This document shows positions 41,284-50,018 of a stretch of 64,000 bases of DNA, in pieces. This stretch comes from Salinibacterium sp. (GTDB lineage: Bacteria; Actinomycetota; Actinomycetes; Actinomycetales; Microbacteriaceae): contig JAHBSZ010000004.1 in assembly GCA_019638845.1 (NCBI GenBank), positions 183,990-247,989 of the forward strand. Direction: 5' to 3'. A program made the translations under genes and the position numbers. Every line of letters begins with the position of its first letter. The stretch's first letter is position 1. Below the pieces are notes generated by a model. It was not told where the DNA came from. It searched no databases and was given only the letters and a program-made list of their open reading frames with translations.

Positions 41284-43148
41284 GCTGCGTCTCCTTCGTG
41301 GGGATGAATAGTGGCGACGACCTGGTCCACACGAACCTGGTCACCCTCGGCGACCACGACGGTCACCGTTCCGGCGACGGAAGCGAGCATGGTGTGCTCC
41401 ATCTTCATCGCCTCGATCGCGAGAAGGGGCTGACCCGCCTCGACGACATCTCCCGTTCGCGCGCTGACCGAGACGACTGTCCCCGGCATCGCGGAACGCA
41501 CTTCTGGGCTCGCCGTAACCCCTGCGCGGTCGAGGGATGCCCGGTGCACGACCATGCGCTCATCCCTCGTGGGCGTGGCGAACTGCCAAGACCCCCCGTC
41601 ACGCGAGAGCCACAGCGACCCGCCGTCGCTCGCCCAGCGGAACGTGGACGTCACCCCGTCGAGTTCGATCGTGGCGGTGGACTCGTCGTGGCGGACGTTG
41701 GCGGCCTCCGGGCGGTCTTGCCCGAGTCGCCAGCCGTCGGCGGCGCCCCAGCGCGAGCCCGGCCGCACCCGGAACGCTCGCTGCAACTCGGCCGCAGTGG
41801 CGATGGCCGCGGCATCCGGGGGCACTGGCTCGAAGGGCAACACGCTTTCGATAAGGCCGGTGTGAAGCCGGCCGGCCCGCACCTCGGGGTTCGTGATCAG
41901 TGCACGGAGGAAACTGAGATTGGTGCGCAGGCCAAGCACCGTGGTGTCGGCGAGAGCGCGGTCGAGCCGCGCGAGTGCTTCGGCTCGATCGGCGCCCCAG
42001 GCGATGATCTTGGCGAGCATCGGGTCGTAGTCGGGCGAGATCACGAGGCCAGGAACGAGAGAACTGTCGACGCGGACGCCCTCGGGCTCGTTGAGGAGCA
42101 GCACAGTTCCGGTCGAGGGCAGGAATCCGGTCGACGGATCTTCCGCGTACAGCCGCGCCTCGACCGCGTGGCCCAGGAGTTCGACGTGATCGACGGTGAG
42201 CGGCTCACCCGCTGCAATGCGCAACTGCCACTCGACGAGATCGATGGCGGTGACCAGTTCGGTCACCGGGTGCTCCACTTGCAAGCGAGTGTTCATCTCC
42301 ATGAAGAAGAACTCGCCCGGTGCCTCATCTGACACCAGAAACTCGACAGTACCGGCGCCCACGTAGTCCACGCTTCGGGCTACCTCGCACGCGGCCTCGC
42401 CGATCGCCCGACGGGTCTCAGCGTCGAGCAGCGGCGATGGTGCCTCCTCGACGATCTTCTGGTGGCGACGCTGGAGGGAACACTCCCGCTCCCCCAAGTG
42501 AATGACGTGACCGTGGGTATCGGCGAGCACCTGCACTTCGATATGCCGCGGAACAGTGACGAGCCGTTCGAGCAACAGGGTGTCGTCACCGAACGCTTTC
42601 GTCGCAACGCGCCTGGCGCTGGCGAGGGCATCCGGTAGGTCCTTCTTTGTGAAGACCTCCGTCATTCCCTTTCCGCCGCCGCCCGCCGACGGCTTGATCA
42701 GCAGCGGAAAGCCGACGGATTCGGCCGCGACGATGAGTTCTGCATCCGTCATGTTGGAACTGCCAGCACCGGGGATCACAGGCACGCCGCGCGCCGAGAC
42801 GTGTTCTTTGGCCCGAATCTTGTCCGCCATCGCCTCAATGGCTTCCACGCTCGGCCCCACGAAGACCAGTCCAGCTTCGGCACAAGCCCGCGCGAACTCG
42901 ACGTTCTCCGAGAGGAACCCGTAGCCCGGATGCACGGCTTGCGCCCCGCTCGCGAGGGCGACCTGCACGAGCGCCGCAGCATCGAGGTAGCTGTCGATCC
43001 GCATCGCGGTGTCGGCGAGCCCGACGTGTTTCGCCCCGCGATCGGACTCGGTGTACACGCCGACCGACCGGATGCCCAACTCCCGCAACGTACGCATGAC
43101 TCGGCACGCGATCTCACCACGGTTGGCGACGAGCACTGACTCAAACAT
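41280..43148 (-). CDS. Acyl-CoA carboxylase alpha subunit (biotin carboxylase + BCCP)
   Basis: 622 residues. N-terminal biotin carboxylase with ATP-grasp ([55 protein letters not shown]), a linking domain, and a C-terminal biotinyl domain with the biotin Lys582 in EAMKM. Carboxylates biotin for transfer by the beta subunit 6 bp upstream. Predicted 3-methylcrotonyl-CoA carboxylase (AccA1-like) by context. ATG start, ATGA overlap with the next gene. Confidence 0.93.
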   Translation of the reverse strand: MFESVLVANRGEIACRVMRTLRELGIRSVGVYTESDRGAKHVGLADTAMRIDSYLDAAALVQVALASGAQAVHPGYGFLSENVEFARACAEAGLVFVGPSVEAIEAMADKIRAKEHVSARGVPVIPGAGSSNMTDAELIVAAESVGFPLLIKPSAGGGGKGMTEVFTKKDLPDALASARRVATKAFGDDTLLLERLVTVPRHIEVQVLADTHGHVIHLGERECSLQRRHQKIVEEAPSPLLDAETRRAIGEAACEVARSVDYVGAGTVEFLVSDEAPGEFFFMEMNTRLQVEHPVTELVTAIDLVEWQLRIAAGEPLTVDHVELLGHAVEARLYAEDPSTGFLPSTGTVLLLNEPEGVRVDSSLVPGLVISPDYDPMLAKIIAWGADRAEALARLDRALADTTVLGLRTNLSFLRALITNPEVRAGRLHTGLIESVLPFEPVPPDAAAIATAAELQRAFRVRPGSRWGAADGWRLGQDRPEAANVRHDESTATIELDGVTSTFRWASDGGSLWLSRDGGSWQFATPTRDERMVVHRASLDRAGVTASPEVRSAMPGTVVSVSARTGDVVEAGQPLLAIEAMKMEHTMLASVAGTVTVVVAEGDQVRVDQVVATIHPHEGDAA

Positions 43149-43154
43149 GGGCCG

Positions 43155-44714
43155 TCACATCCGGAAGAGCCCGAAGGCCGGATCGGGTAGTGGAGCCGCC
43201 GCACACACGTCGAGCGCAAGAGCCAGCACCGTACGAGTGTCGAGCGGATCGATGATCCCGTCGTCCCACAGCCGGGCGGACGAGTAGTACGGACTGCCTT
43301 GAGTTTCGTAGAGAGCGCGGATCTCCTCCGGGTCGGCGTCGCCAACGGCGGATAGCACGGACGCCGCCTGCGCGCCCCCCATCACCGAGATGCGGGCGTT
43401 CGGCCACATCCACAGGAAGCGGGGCGAGTAGGCGCGACCGCACATCGAGTAGTTGCCCGCGCCGAATGAACCCCCGATCACGACCGTCAGTTTGGGTACC
43501 CGGGTGGTCGCAACGGCGGTCACCATCTTGGCGCCGTTCTTGGCGATGCCGCCCGCCTCCGCATCTTTACCCACCATGAAGCCGGAGATGTTCTGCAAGA
43601 AGACCAGGGGCACACCGCGCTGGTCGCACAACTCGATGAAGTGCGCGCCCTTGAGCGCGGATTCGCTGAACAGCACCCCGTTGTTGGCGACGATACCGAC
43701 CGGATGCCCGTGCAAGCGAGCGAACCCCGTCACCAGAGTCGTGCCGTACTCGCGTTTGAACTCGTGGAACTCGCTGCCGTCAACGAGCCGGGCGATCACC
43801 TCGCGCACGTCATAGGGCTGCTGCACCTCCGTCGGCACCGCGCCGTAGAGCTGCCCGGGATCGATCACCGGCTCGCGGCTCTCGATAACGTCCCATGCCG
43901 GGCTCGACGGTCGCGGCAGGGTGGCGACGATGTCGCGCACGATCGACAGGGCGTGAGTGTCGTCGTCGGCGAGGTGATCGGTCACTCCCGAGACGCGGGA
44001 GTGCACCTCGCCGCCGCCCAGCTCTTCGGCCGAGACGACTTCGCCGATCGCCGCCTTCACGAGCGGCGGTCCCCCGAGGAAGATGGTGCCCTGTCCGCGC
44101 ACGATGACCGTTTCGTCGCTCATCGCAGGAACGTACGCACCTCCCGCCGTGCACGAGCCCATGACGGAGGCGACCTGCGGGATCCGCTGGGCGGACATCC
44201 GCGCCTGATTGTAGAAAATGCGGCCGAAGTGATCGCGATCCGGAAAGACCTCATCTTGGAGCGGAAGGTAGGCACCGCCCGAGTCGACGAGGTAGATGCA
44301 CGGCAGCCGATTTTCGAGCGCAACCTCCTGCGCCCGAAGGTGCTTCTTCACGGTGAGGGGAAAGTAGGTGCCGCCTTTGACCGTGGCGTCGTTGGAGATC
44401 ACCAGTACCTGACGACCGTGCACGAGTCCGATCCCCGCGATGATGCCCGCGCCGGGGGCCTCGTCGTCGTAGATCCCATTGGCGGCGAGGGGTGCGAGCT
44501 CGAGGAACGGACTGCCCTCGTCGAGGAGCTCGTCCACACGTGCCCGCGGGAGGAGTTTGCCTCGCGCGACGTGCCTCTCCCGCGATCGCTCAGGGCCGCC
44601 GAGTGCCGTCACAGCCAGCCGCTGTCTTAGCTCGGCGACGAGAGCACGATGTGCGGCGTCGTTGGCGGCGAACCCGGCGCTGGCCGGGTCAACCGAGCTC
44701 GTGAGGGTCTCCAT
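43155..44714 (-). CDS. Acyl-CoA carboxylase beta subunit (carboxyltransferase)
   Basis: 519-residue carboxyltransferase with N- and C-terminal crotonase-like halves: [31 protein letters not shown] and [21 protein letters not shown] carry the acyl-CoA and biotin oxyanion glycines. Members of the 3-methylcrotonyl-CoA carboxylase group share this pattern (AccD1-like). First gene of the five-gene operon. A TTG two codons upstream (44720) is in frame, but ATG 44714 has AAGG at suitable distance. Two 16-bp repeats lie 16-56 bp upstream. Confidence 0.93.
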   Translation of the reverse strand: METLTSSVDPASAGFAANDAAHRALVAELRQRLAVTALGGPERSRERHVARGKLLPRARVDELLDEGSPFLELAPLAANGIYDDEAPGAGIIAGIGLVHGRQVLVISNDATVKGGTYFPLTVKKHLRAQEVALENRLPCIYLVDSGGAYLPLQDEVFPDRDHFGRIFYNQARMSAQRIPQVASVMGSCTAGGAYVPAMSDETVIVRGQGTIFLGGPPLVKAAIGEVVSAEELGGGEVHSRVSGVTDHLADDDTHALSIVRDIVATLPRPSSPAWDVIESREPVIDPGQLYGAVPTEVQQPYDVREVIARLVDGSEFHEFKREYGTTLVTGFARLHGHPVGIVANNGVLFSESALKGAHFIELCDQRGVPLVFLQNISGFMVGKDAEAGGIAKNGAKMVTAVATTRVPKLTVVIGGSFGAGNYSMCGRAYSPRFLWMWPNARISVMGGAQAASVLSAVGDADPEEIRALYETQGSPYYSSARLWDDGIIDPLDTRTVLALALDVCAAAPLPDPAFGLFRM

Positions 44715-44729
44715 CGACAACCTTGCTGA

Positions 44730-44770
44730 GTTAGTGCTGATTAACCGTTTTTAGGTTAGCCGCAATTAAC
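44730..44770. promoter_or_regulatory. Twin operators between carboxylase and TetR genes
   Basis: GTTAGTGCTGATTAAC (44730-44745) and GTTAGCCGCAATTAAC (44755-44770) match at the outer GTTAG and ATTAAC and are 25 bp apart start to start. Each has GTTA/TAAC dyad ends, as expected for TetR-type dimers. They overlap the likely promoter of the carboxylase operon. Confidence 0.6.
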
Positions 44771-44801
44771 TGGACTGTCTAGACTTGGGCCGTCGTCCCG
44801 C

Positions 44802-44887
44802 GTGCACAACTCCTGCAGATTCCTCGCCCGGAGCCCAACACGCCGGGGAACGAGCTCGGCGGGACCCTTCCTGCCGGAGTTGTGCAC
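44802..44887. repeat. 86-bp inverted-repeat element in divergent promoter region
   Basis: GTGCACAACTCCTGCA (44802-44817) pairs with 44872-44887 (14 of 16). The element has the same length as that at 11098-11183 and also begins GT-n4-AACTC. It lies between the divergent carboxylase and TetR genes, where a terminator is not expected. Confidence 0.65.
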
Positions 44888-44912
44888 ACCGAGACAGGGA
44901 GGGCCGCCGGAA

Positions 44913-45482
44913 GTGACCGACACGACCCGTAGCCGCGCCAAGGCGGACCGCCGCCAGGCGATGCTCGACGCTGCCACGCACCTGTTCGCCGAACGCGGCT
45001 ACGAACGGGTTTCCCTCGAAGACCTCGGCGCGGCGGTCGGCGTCAGCGGCCCCGCGTTCTACCGACACTTCGAGGGCAAGCAGGCAGTTCTCGGCGCACT
45101 CCTCGTCGGCGTCAGCGAGGGTCTCGCAGGGGGCGGCCGCTCCGTCGTCGAGGCGGCCTCGGATGCCGCTGCTGCCCTCGAGTCCCTCATCGCGTTCCAC
45201 GTCAACTTTGCCCTCACCAATGCCGATGTCATCCGCGTGCAAGACCGCGACCTCAGCAGTCTCGCGGAAGCGGATCGGCACGAGGTCCGCACCCTCCAGC
45301 GCACGTATGTCGAGTTGTGGGTCGACATCCTGGGTGAACTGCATCCCCGCGAGGACCGCGCGGCCTTGCGAACCAAAGCCCACGCAACGTTCGGCCTCAT
45401 CAACTCGACCCCGCACAGCGGTCGCACCGCTCAGACGCGGGCAATCCTCGAGCGGATGGCGGCGGCAGCGCTCAGCGCCTGA
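44913..45482 (+). CDS. TetR family regulator (SACE_7040-like) of leucine/acyl-CoA operon
   Basis: 189 residues: N-terminal TetR helix-turn-helix (RRQAMLDAATHLFAERGYERVSLEDLGAAVGVSGPAFYRHFEGKQAVL), then a helical ligand domain. Related regulators sit beside acyl-CoA dehydrogenase and carboxylase genes and respond to acyl-CoAs. Divergent from the carboxylase operon, it is its probable repressor. GTG 44913 has AGGGAGGG upstream; the longer frame from 44802 runs through the palindromic element and is not used. Confidence 0.9.
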   Translation: MTDTTRSRAKADRRQAMLDAATHLFAERGYERVSLEDLGAAVGVSGPAFYRHFEGKQAVLGALLVGVSEGLAGGGRSVVEAASDAAAALESLIAFHVNFALTNADVIRVQDRDLSSLAEADRHEVRTLQRTYVELWVDILGELHPREDRAALRTKAHATFGLINSTPHSGRTAQTRAILERMAAAALSA

Positions 45483-45499
45483 CCCGCCGCGGCCCGCGC

Positions 45500-45619
45500 C
45501 GCGCGTCGACCCGACCCGGCCCGCCCGACCCGGCCCGACCCGGCCCGCACCCCACCGCGCGTCGACCCGGCCCGACCCCACCGCGCGTCGACCCGGCCCG
45601 CACCCCACCGCGCGTCGAC
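45500..45619. repeat. 26/27-bp GC-rich tandem repeats
   Basis: Units starting GCGCGTCGACCCGGCCCG and ending ACCCCACC occur at 45557-45582 and 45583-45609, with a partial third from 45610; degenerate CCCGACCCGG copies occupy 45500-45556. The last partial unit runs into the palindromic element that follows. Confidence 0.8.
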
Positions 45620-45700
45620 AACTCAGGACAACAACCCCCCGGGATCCGCAGTCAAGCGCTTTGCCCGCCCCCGAAACCCCGCCGGTCCTGAGTTACCAAC
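45614..45700. repeat. 87-bp inverted-repeat element with AACTCAGGAC arms
   Basis: AACTCAGGAC (45620-45629) and its complement (45685-45694) are flanked by GTCGAC and GTTGGT (in arm orientation), giving the consensus GTYGRYAACTCAGGAC shared with 11098-11183. It lies between the convergent TetR and methyltransferase genes. Confidence 0.7.
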
Positions 45701-45723
45701 ACTCCCGCGCCATCGCGGCCCGC

Positions 45724-46533
45724 TTAGCGCTTCACGCCGCGGCCGAGCACCGACGTCGTCAGGTGCGTCGCCGTGTGTCCGTCCCTGTCGAGTTGCTGCC
45801 GCACGTCGGCAAGCACCCCTTCGCGCCGACCGCCCGGAAGCGAGTCGAGAAACGGCCCGAAAGGCGTCCCGAACAGCGCCGCGATCTCCGAGTCGACCGT
45901 CGGCCAGCGCACCGCAAGCTCTTGACGGGTGGCTCGTACCTCTGCGGCACCGGCGACGATGAGTTGATCGACGATGCCGTGCACGGTGGTTGCAACCGGC
46001 GCGTTACTGATCGTGCGACCGGAACCGGCGGCCACCGCATCCCGCTGTAGCGCCTCGGCGAAAGCGTCGAACGGATCCAGACGTTCGTCCGTCGCCCACA
46101 CGGAGACCGCGATGACGCCGCCGGGACGCAGCACGCGCAAAGCCTCGCGCAACGCGGAGAGCGGATCGAGCATGAACTGCAACCCCTGCTGGCACAACAC
46201 GACATCCACCGACTCGTCGGCGAGGTCGAGCGCGGTTGCTGGGCACACGAGGGTACGGATGCCCGCCGGAACGTGCTCGAGCATGTGCGCGCTCACGTCG
46301 GTGGCAGTGACCTCGCCACCGGCCCGGGCCGCCACACGCGCAACCGCTCCCGTTCCGGCTGCGACATCCACGACGATGTCGCCGGGTCTGACTCCGGCGT
46401 ACGCGACGAGGCGATGCGCCCAGGGCGAGAAGAGCACAGGTTCGAGGTAGGTGCGGTAGTTGTCGGCTACGGAGGCGACCTGAAACTGACCCCCGATGGG
46501 CGTCTTCACGCCACTCGACCCACGGGCGCTCAT
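45724..46533 (-). CDS. Class I SAM-dependent methyltransferase
   Basis: 269 residues. Motif I is IVVDVAAGTGAVARVAA (residues about 48-64), motif II region TATDVSAHML, and LCQQGLQFMLDPLSALREALRVLRPGGVIAVSVWA completes the Methyltransf_11 fold (UbiE/menaquinone-like group). The ATG overlaps the stop of the BCKDH E2 gene as ATGA, so it is coupled to the branched-chain dehydrogenase operon although no methylation step is part of that pathway. Substrate unknown. A long frame to 47028 is spurious. Confidence 0.88.
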   Translation of the reverse strand: MSARGSSGVKTPIGGQFQVASVADNYRTYLEPVLFSPWAHRLVAYAGVRPGDIVVDVAAGTGAVARVAARAGGEVTATDVSAHMLEHVPAGIRTLVCPATALDLADESVDVVLCQQGLQFMLDPLSALREALRVLRPGGVIAVSVWATDERLDPFDAFAEALQRDAVAAGSGRTISNAPVATTVHGIVDQLIVAGAAEVRATRQELAVRWPTVDSEIAALFGTPFGPFLDSLPGGRREGVLADVRQQLDRDGHTATHLTTSVLGRGVKR

Positions 46534-47750
46534 ACCAGCGTCAGAACTGTCGCGGGGTCGACGAGCACTCGACCGATGTCGGTGAGGAACCTCGCACCCT
46601 GCTCGCCGTCGACAAGGCGATGGTCGAACGAGAGGCTCAGCGTCATGACATCCCGGAGCGCGATCTCGCCTTCGAATTCCCACGGCAGCCGCCGCACGGC
46701 GCCCATCGCGAGAATCGCCGCTTCGCCGGGATTGAGGATCGGCGTACCGGCGTCGATCCCGAAGACTCCGACGTTCGTGATCGAGATGGTCCCGCCCGAC
46801 AGTGCTGCGGGAGTCGTCTGGCCCGCACGAGCAGTCTCGGCGAGCGCGGCGATCGCGGCGGTGAGTTCTCCGAGGGCGAGCGCTTGGGCATCCGGGATGT
46901 TGGGTACCATGAGCCCGCGCGGGGTCGCGACCGCGATCCCGAGGTTCACGGAGTCGAACTCCACGATGTCCTGACTCGATTCGTCCCAGCGGGAATTGAC
47001 GCTCGGATTCCGGGCGACGGCAAGGCACAGCGCCTTCGCTACCACGCCCAGCATGGAGGCTCGCTCACCGCCGGCCTTGACCCGTCCGACAAGCTCGCTC
47101 GACCGTGTCACATCCACGGTCAGGAACTCAGTGACGTGCGGAGCGGTGAACGCGCTCGCGACCATCGCTGCCGCAGTCGCTTTGCGCACGCCCTTGATCG
47201 GCGTGCGTCGCTCCCCTCCCGTCTGACGAACAGGCTGCACGGATGCCGCGCTCATGACGTCTTCGCGGGTGACAGCGCCTCCCTCCCCTGAACCGGCGAG
47301 ACGCTCGAGATCGACCCCGAGGTCGTGCGCGAGCTTGCGCACGGGCGGCGTGGAAAGTGCAGCGCCCCTGGGCGGCGTGAACACCGGCGATGGTGCTGAC
47401 GCGGTCGACGGCGCTGAGCGCGCCTTCCGCTTGGGTCGATCGCCCGACTCGACGGCGGGCCCGTAGCCCACCAGGACGGCGTTGCGCTCAACGATCGGCG
47501 CGGCAGTGGAGACATCCGCGCTCTCGAAACCCACGATCGGAGCACCGACGCGCACCGTCTGCCCGGGCTCCGCATACAGGGCACCAATCACGCCCTCGAA
47601 CGGCGACGGCAGTTGAACGATCGCTTTGGCGGTCTCCACATCGGCAAGTGGCTGGTTGAGCGTGACTTGGTCGCCCACAGCGACATGCCACTCCACGATC
47701 TCCGATTCGGTGAGGCCTTCGCCCAGGTCGGGCAGTGCAAAATCCTTCAT
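46530..47750 (-). CDS. bkdC: Branched-chain 2-oxoacid dehydrogenase E2 (dihydrolipoyl acyltransferase)
   Basis: 406 residues: one N-terminal lipoyl domain with lipoyl Lys42 in DVETAKA, a peripheral subunit-binding domain (PPVRKLAHDLGVDLERLAGSGEGGAVTREDV, about 137-170) and a catalytic domain ending FDHRLVDGEQGARFL with the HxxxDG active site. Transfers the branched acyl group to CoA. ATG 47750 overlaps the E1 beta stop; GTG 47759 is less likely. E3 is not encoded here and is probably the common lipoamide dehydrogenase. Confidence 0.93.
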   Translation of the reverse strand: MKDFALPDLGEGLTESEIVEWHVAVGDQVTLNQPLADVETAKAIVQLPSPFEGVIGALYAEPGQTVRVGAPIVGFESADVSTAAPIVERNAVLVGYGPAVESGDRPKRKARSAPSTASAPSPVFTPPRGAALSTPPVRKLAHDLGVDLERLAGSGEGGAVTREDVMSAASVQPVRQTGGERRTPIKGVRKATAAAMVASAFTAPHVTEFLTVDVTRSSELVGRVKAGGERASMLGVVAKALCLAVARNPSVNSRWDESSQDIVEFDSVNLGIAVATPRGLMVPNIPDAQALALGELTAAIAALAETARAGQTTPAALSGGTISITNVGVFGIDAGTPILNPGEAAILAMGAVRRLPWEFEGEIALRDVMTLSLSFDHRLVDGEQGARFLTDIGRVLVDPATVLTLV

Positions 47751-48745
47751 TTCGTCCACCCCGTCAAGCTGTTCGTACGTCCGAGCACACGATCGACGGC
47801 ATCCAGAATGCGGTCGAGGTCGGGCAGGAAGTGCTCTTCGAGTCGCGCGGGCGGATACGGAATGTCGAACCCGGTGACCCGCTGCGGTGCCGCCTCGAGG
47901 CGGAAGAAGCAGCGATCAGTGATCCCTGCCGCGAGTTCCGCGCCCATTCCGCCGAACTCCGCGGCCTCATGCGTGATGATCACGTGACCTGTCTTGTTCA
48001 CGCTTGCCTCGATCGTGTCGTAATCCAGGGGCGAGAGCGAGCGCAGGTCGATGACTTCGATCGAGATTCCCTCGTCGCCGGCGGCGATCGCCGCGTCGAG
48101 CGCGGTCTGCACGAGTGGACCGTAGGCGAGGAGCGTGACATCCGACCCCTCGACCACAACGCGAGCCTTCTCGAGCGGATACGAGGCGTCCTCGTCGACG
48201 TCGCCCTTCGTCCAATACCGGCGCTTGGGCTCGAAGAACAGCACCGGGTCGTCACACGCGATCGCGTCGCGGATCATGGTGTGGGCATCTTGCGGAGTCG
48301 AACAGGTCACGACCCGAAGCCCTGCGGTGTGTGCGAAATACGCCTCGGGAGACTCACTGTGGTGCTCGACTGCGCCGATACCTCCGCCATACGGCACTCG
48401 GATGGTCAGAGGCATGCGCACCTTGCCGCCAGTGCGGTAGTGCATTTTCGCGACCTGTGCCACTATCTGGTCGAAACCGGGGTAGATGAAGCCGTCGAAC
48501 TGGATCTCCACGACGGGACGGAACCCACGGAATGCCAGCCCCACGGCCGTGCCGATGATCGCCGACTCGGCGAGAGGGGTGTCCATCACTCGGTCGGAAC
48601 CGAACTCGGCGAGCAGACCATCGGTGACTCGGAACACTCCTCCGAGCGTGCCGATGTCCTCGCCGAGCAGAACGACGCGATCATCCTCGGCGAGCGCACG
48701 GTGCAGGCCGGTACCGATCGCCTTCGACAGGGTCAGTTCGGTCAT
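47747..48745 (-). CDS. bkdB: Branched-chain 2-oxoacid dehydrogenase E1 beta
   Basis: 332 residues: VVLLGEDIGTLGGVFRVTDGL, PLAESAIIGTAVGLAFRGFRPVVEIQF and GGIGAVEHHSES (active-site His pair) are the transketolase pyrimidine-binding domain of E1 beta; C-terminal transketolase_C domain follows. Forms the thiamine-diphosphate-dependent heterotetramer with E1 alpha. 4-bp overlaps on both sides show tight coupling. Confidence 0.94.
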   Translation of the reverse strand: MTELTLSKAIGTGLHRALAEDDRVVLLGEDIGTLGGVFRVTDGLLAEFGSDRVMDTPLAESAIIGTAVGLAFRGFRPVVEIQFDGFIYPGFDQIVAQVAKMHYRTGGKVRMPLTIRVPYGGGIGAVEHHSESPEAYFAHTAGLRVVTCSTPQDAHTMIRDAIACDDPVLFFEPKRRYWTKGDVDEDASYPLEKARVVVEGSDVTLLAYGPLVQTALDAAIAAGDEGISIEVIDLRSLSPLDYDTIEASVNKTGHVIITHEAAEFGGMGAELAAGITDRCFFRLEAAPQRVTGFDIPYPPARLEEHFLPDLDRILDAVDRVLGRTNSLTGWTK

Positions 48746-49848
48746 GACTCGAACCCTTCGAGATAGGCGGAATACCTACTGCGTTGGCGGGCGATGCCGG
48801 AGTGCGGTGTTGCGTACACGTTGTCGAAAAGGCTCAGGGGTTCGGGGTCGTCCAGCTCGAGGCACCCGGCGCGGAACTCTGCCGCCACGCGGTCGGCTCG
48901 TTGAGCAATTCCCGCAGCAACCTCGTCGGACAGCTCGAGGTACTTCTCGACGCGGGCAAGCGGATCCCGCCCCGCCCACTCCTCCCGCTGCAGTGGATCG
49001 ACATAGCGCGTGGGATCGTCCGAAGTCGTGTGCGGCCCCATCCGGTAGGTGACGGCCTCGATGAAGGTCGGTCCGCCGCCCTCGCGCGCGCGCTTGAGGG
49101 CTTCCCGCATGACCGCGGTTACCGCGAGCACGTCGTTTCCGTCGACCCGAACGCTCGGGATGCCGAACCCGGGTGCCCGGTCAGCAATCGGCCGCACGGC
49201 CTGGAGGCCAACCGGTTCCGAGATGGCCCAGTGGTTGTTCTGGCAAAAGAAGACAACCGGCGCCGCGAAACTCGCGGCGAACACCATCGCTTCGCTGACG
49301 TCACCCTCGCTCGTCGCGCCGTCACCGAAGTAAGCGACGGCTACCGAATCGACGCCGTCCTTCTTGCAGCCGATCGCGTAGCCCGTTGCGTGCAACGTCT
49401 GCGCGCCAATAATCACCGCGGGTGTCGCCATCCCCACCGTGTACGGGTCCCAGCCGGATGCCGCGGTCCCTCGCCAGGTACGCACAAGGTCGACCAACTC
49501 GACACCGCGACAGTACGCGACCCCGTTCTCCCGGTAGCTCGAGAAGACGAAGTCGTCGCTGCGCAGTGCCCGCGCCGAACCGACTTGGGCCGCCTCCTGT
49601 CCGAGCATGGGAGGCCAAAGACCGAGTTCGCCCTGGCGTTGCAGCGCCGTCGCCTCGGTATCGATGCGACGGACGATGACGAGGTCTTCATAGAGTGCCG
49701 TGAGCCGGTCATCGGTCAGATCGGTGATGAGCGGGTCATAGTGACTGTCGGCAAGACGATTCCCTGCCGGATCGAGGAGTTGGACGACATCCCCGGACTC
49801 GAAATCGAGCGCAACCTGCTGACGCTGGGCGGACACTGCTGTACTCAT
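48742..49848 (-). CDS. bkdA: Branched-chain 2-oxoacid dehydrogenase E1 alpha
   Basis: 368 residues. Thiamine-diphosphate motif GDGATSEGDVSEAMVFAASFAAPVVFFCQNN matches the GDG...NN consensus, and TYRMGPHTTSDDPTRY is the regulatory/phosphate region of the E1 alpha family. Decarboxylates branched 2-oxoacids from Leu, Ile and Val. First gene of the bkd operon. ATG 49848 begins MSTAVSAQRQ; frame extension to 49923 is not conserved. Confidence 0.94.
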   Translation of the reverse strand: MSTAVSAQRQQVALDFESGDVVQLLDPAGNRLADSHYDPLITDLTDDRLTALYEDLVIVRRIDTEATALQRQGELGLWPPMLGQEAAQVGSARALRSDDFVFSSYRENGVAYCRGVELVDLVRTWRGTAASGWDPYTVGMATPAVIIGAQTLHATGYAIGCKKDGVDSVAVAYFGDGATSEGDVSEAMVFAASFAAPVVFFCQNNHWAISEPVGLQAVRPIADRAPGFGIPSVRVDGNDVLAVTAVMREALKRAREGGGPTFIEAVTYRMGPHTTSDDPTRYVDPLQREEWAGRDPLARVEKYLELSDEVAAGIAQRADRVAAEFRAGCLELDDPEPLSLFDNVYATPHSGIARQRSRYSAYLEGFES

Positions 49849-50005
49849 GCACACTCCGATCTGCACCACCGCCGGCGGGTAAGCCTGGGCAGAGCGATCA
49901 ATCACAGCCGTGGTGGATTGCACCGTGGCTGGACCCGGGCGCCATTGCGCGGGTTCGTCTTGACGCTAGTCACGAGATCGCCTCGTGGCAAGAGGGCGGG
50001 TCGGC

Positions 50006-50011
50006 TAGCCT
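50006..50011 (+). promoter_or_regulatory. -10 box (TAGCCT), leaderless flavoprotein gene
   Basis: TAGCCT, a 7-nt spacer and ATG 50019, with no ribosome-binding site. Confidence 0.45.
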
Positions 50012-50018
50012 CACTTCC

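Noticed and set aside
45724-47028. 434-residue extension of the methyltransferase
   Set aside because: Residues before 46533 lie antisense-free but in a wrong frame of E2 and are Arg-rich; ATGA overlap fixes the start.
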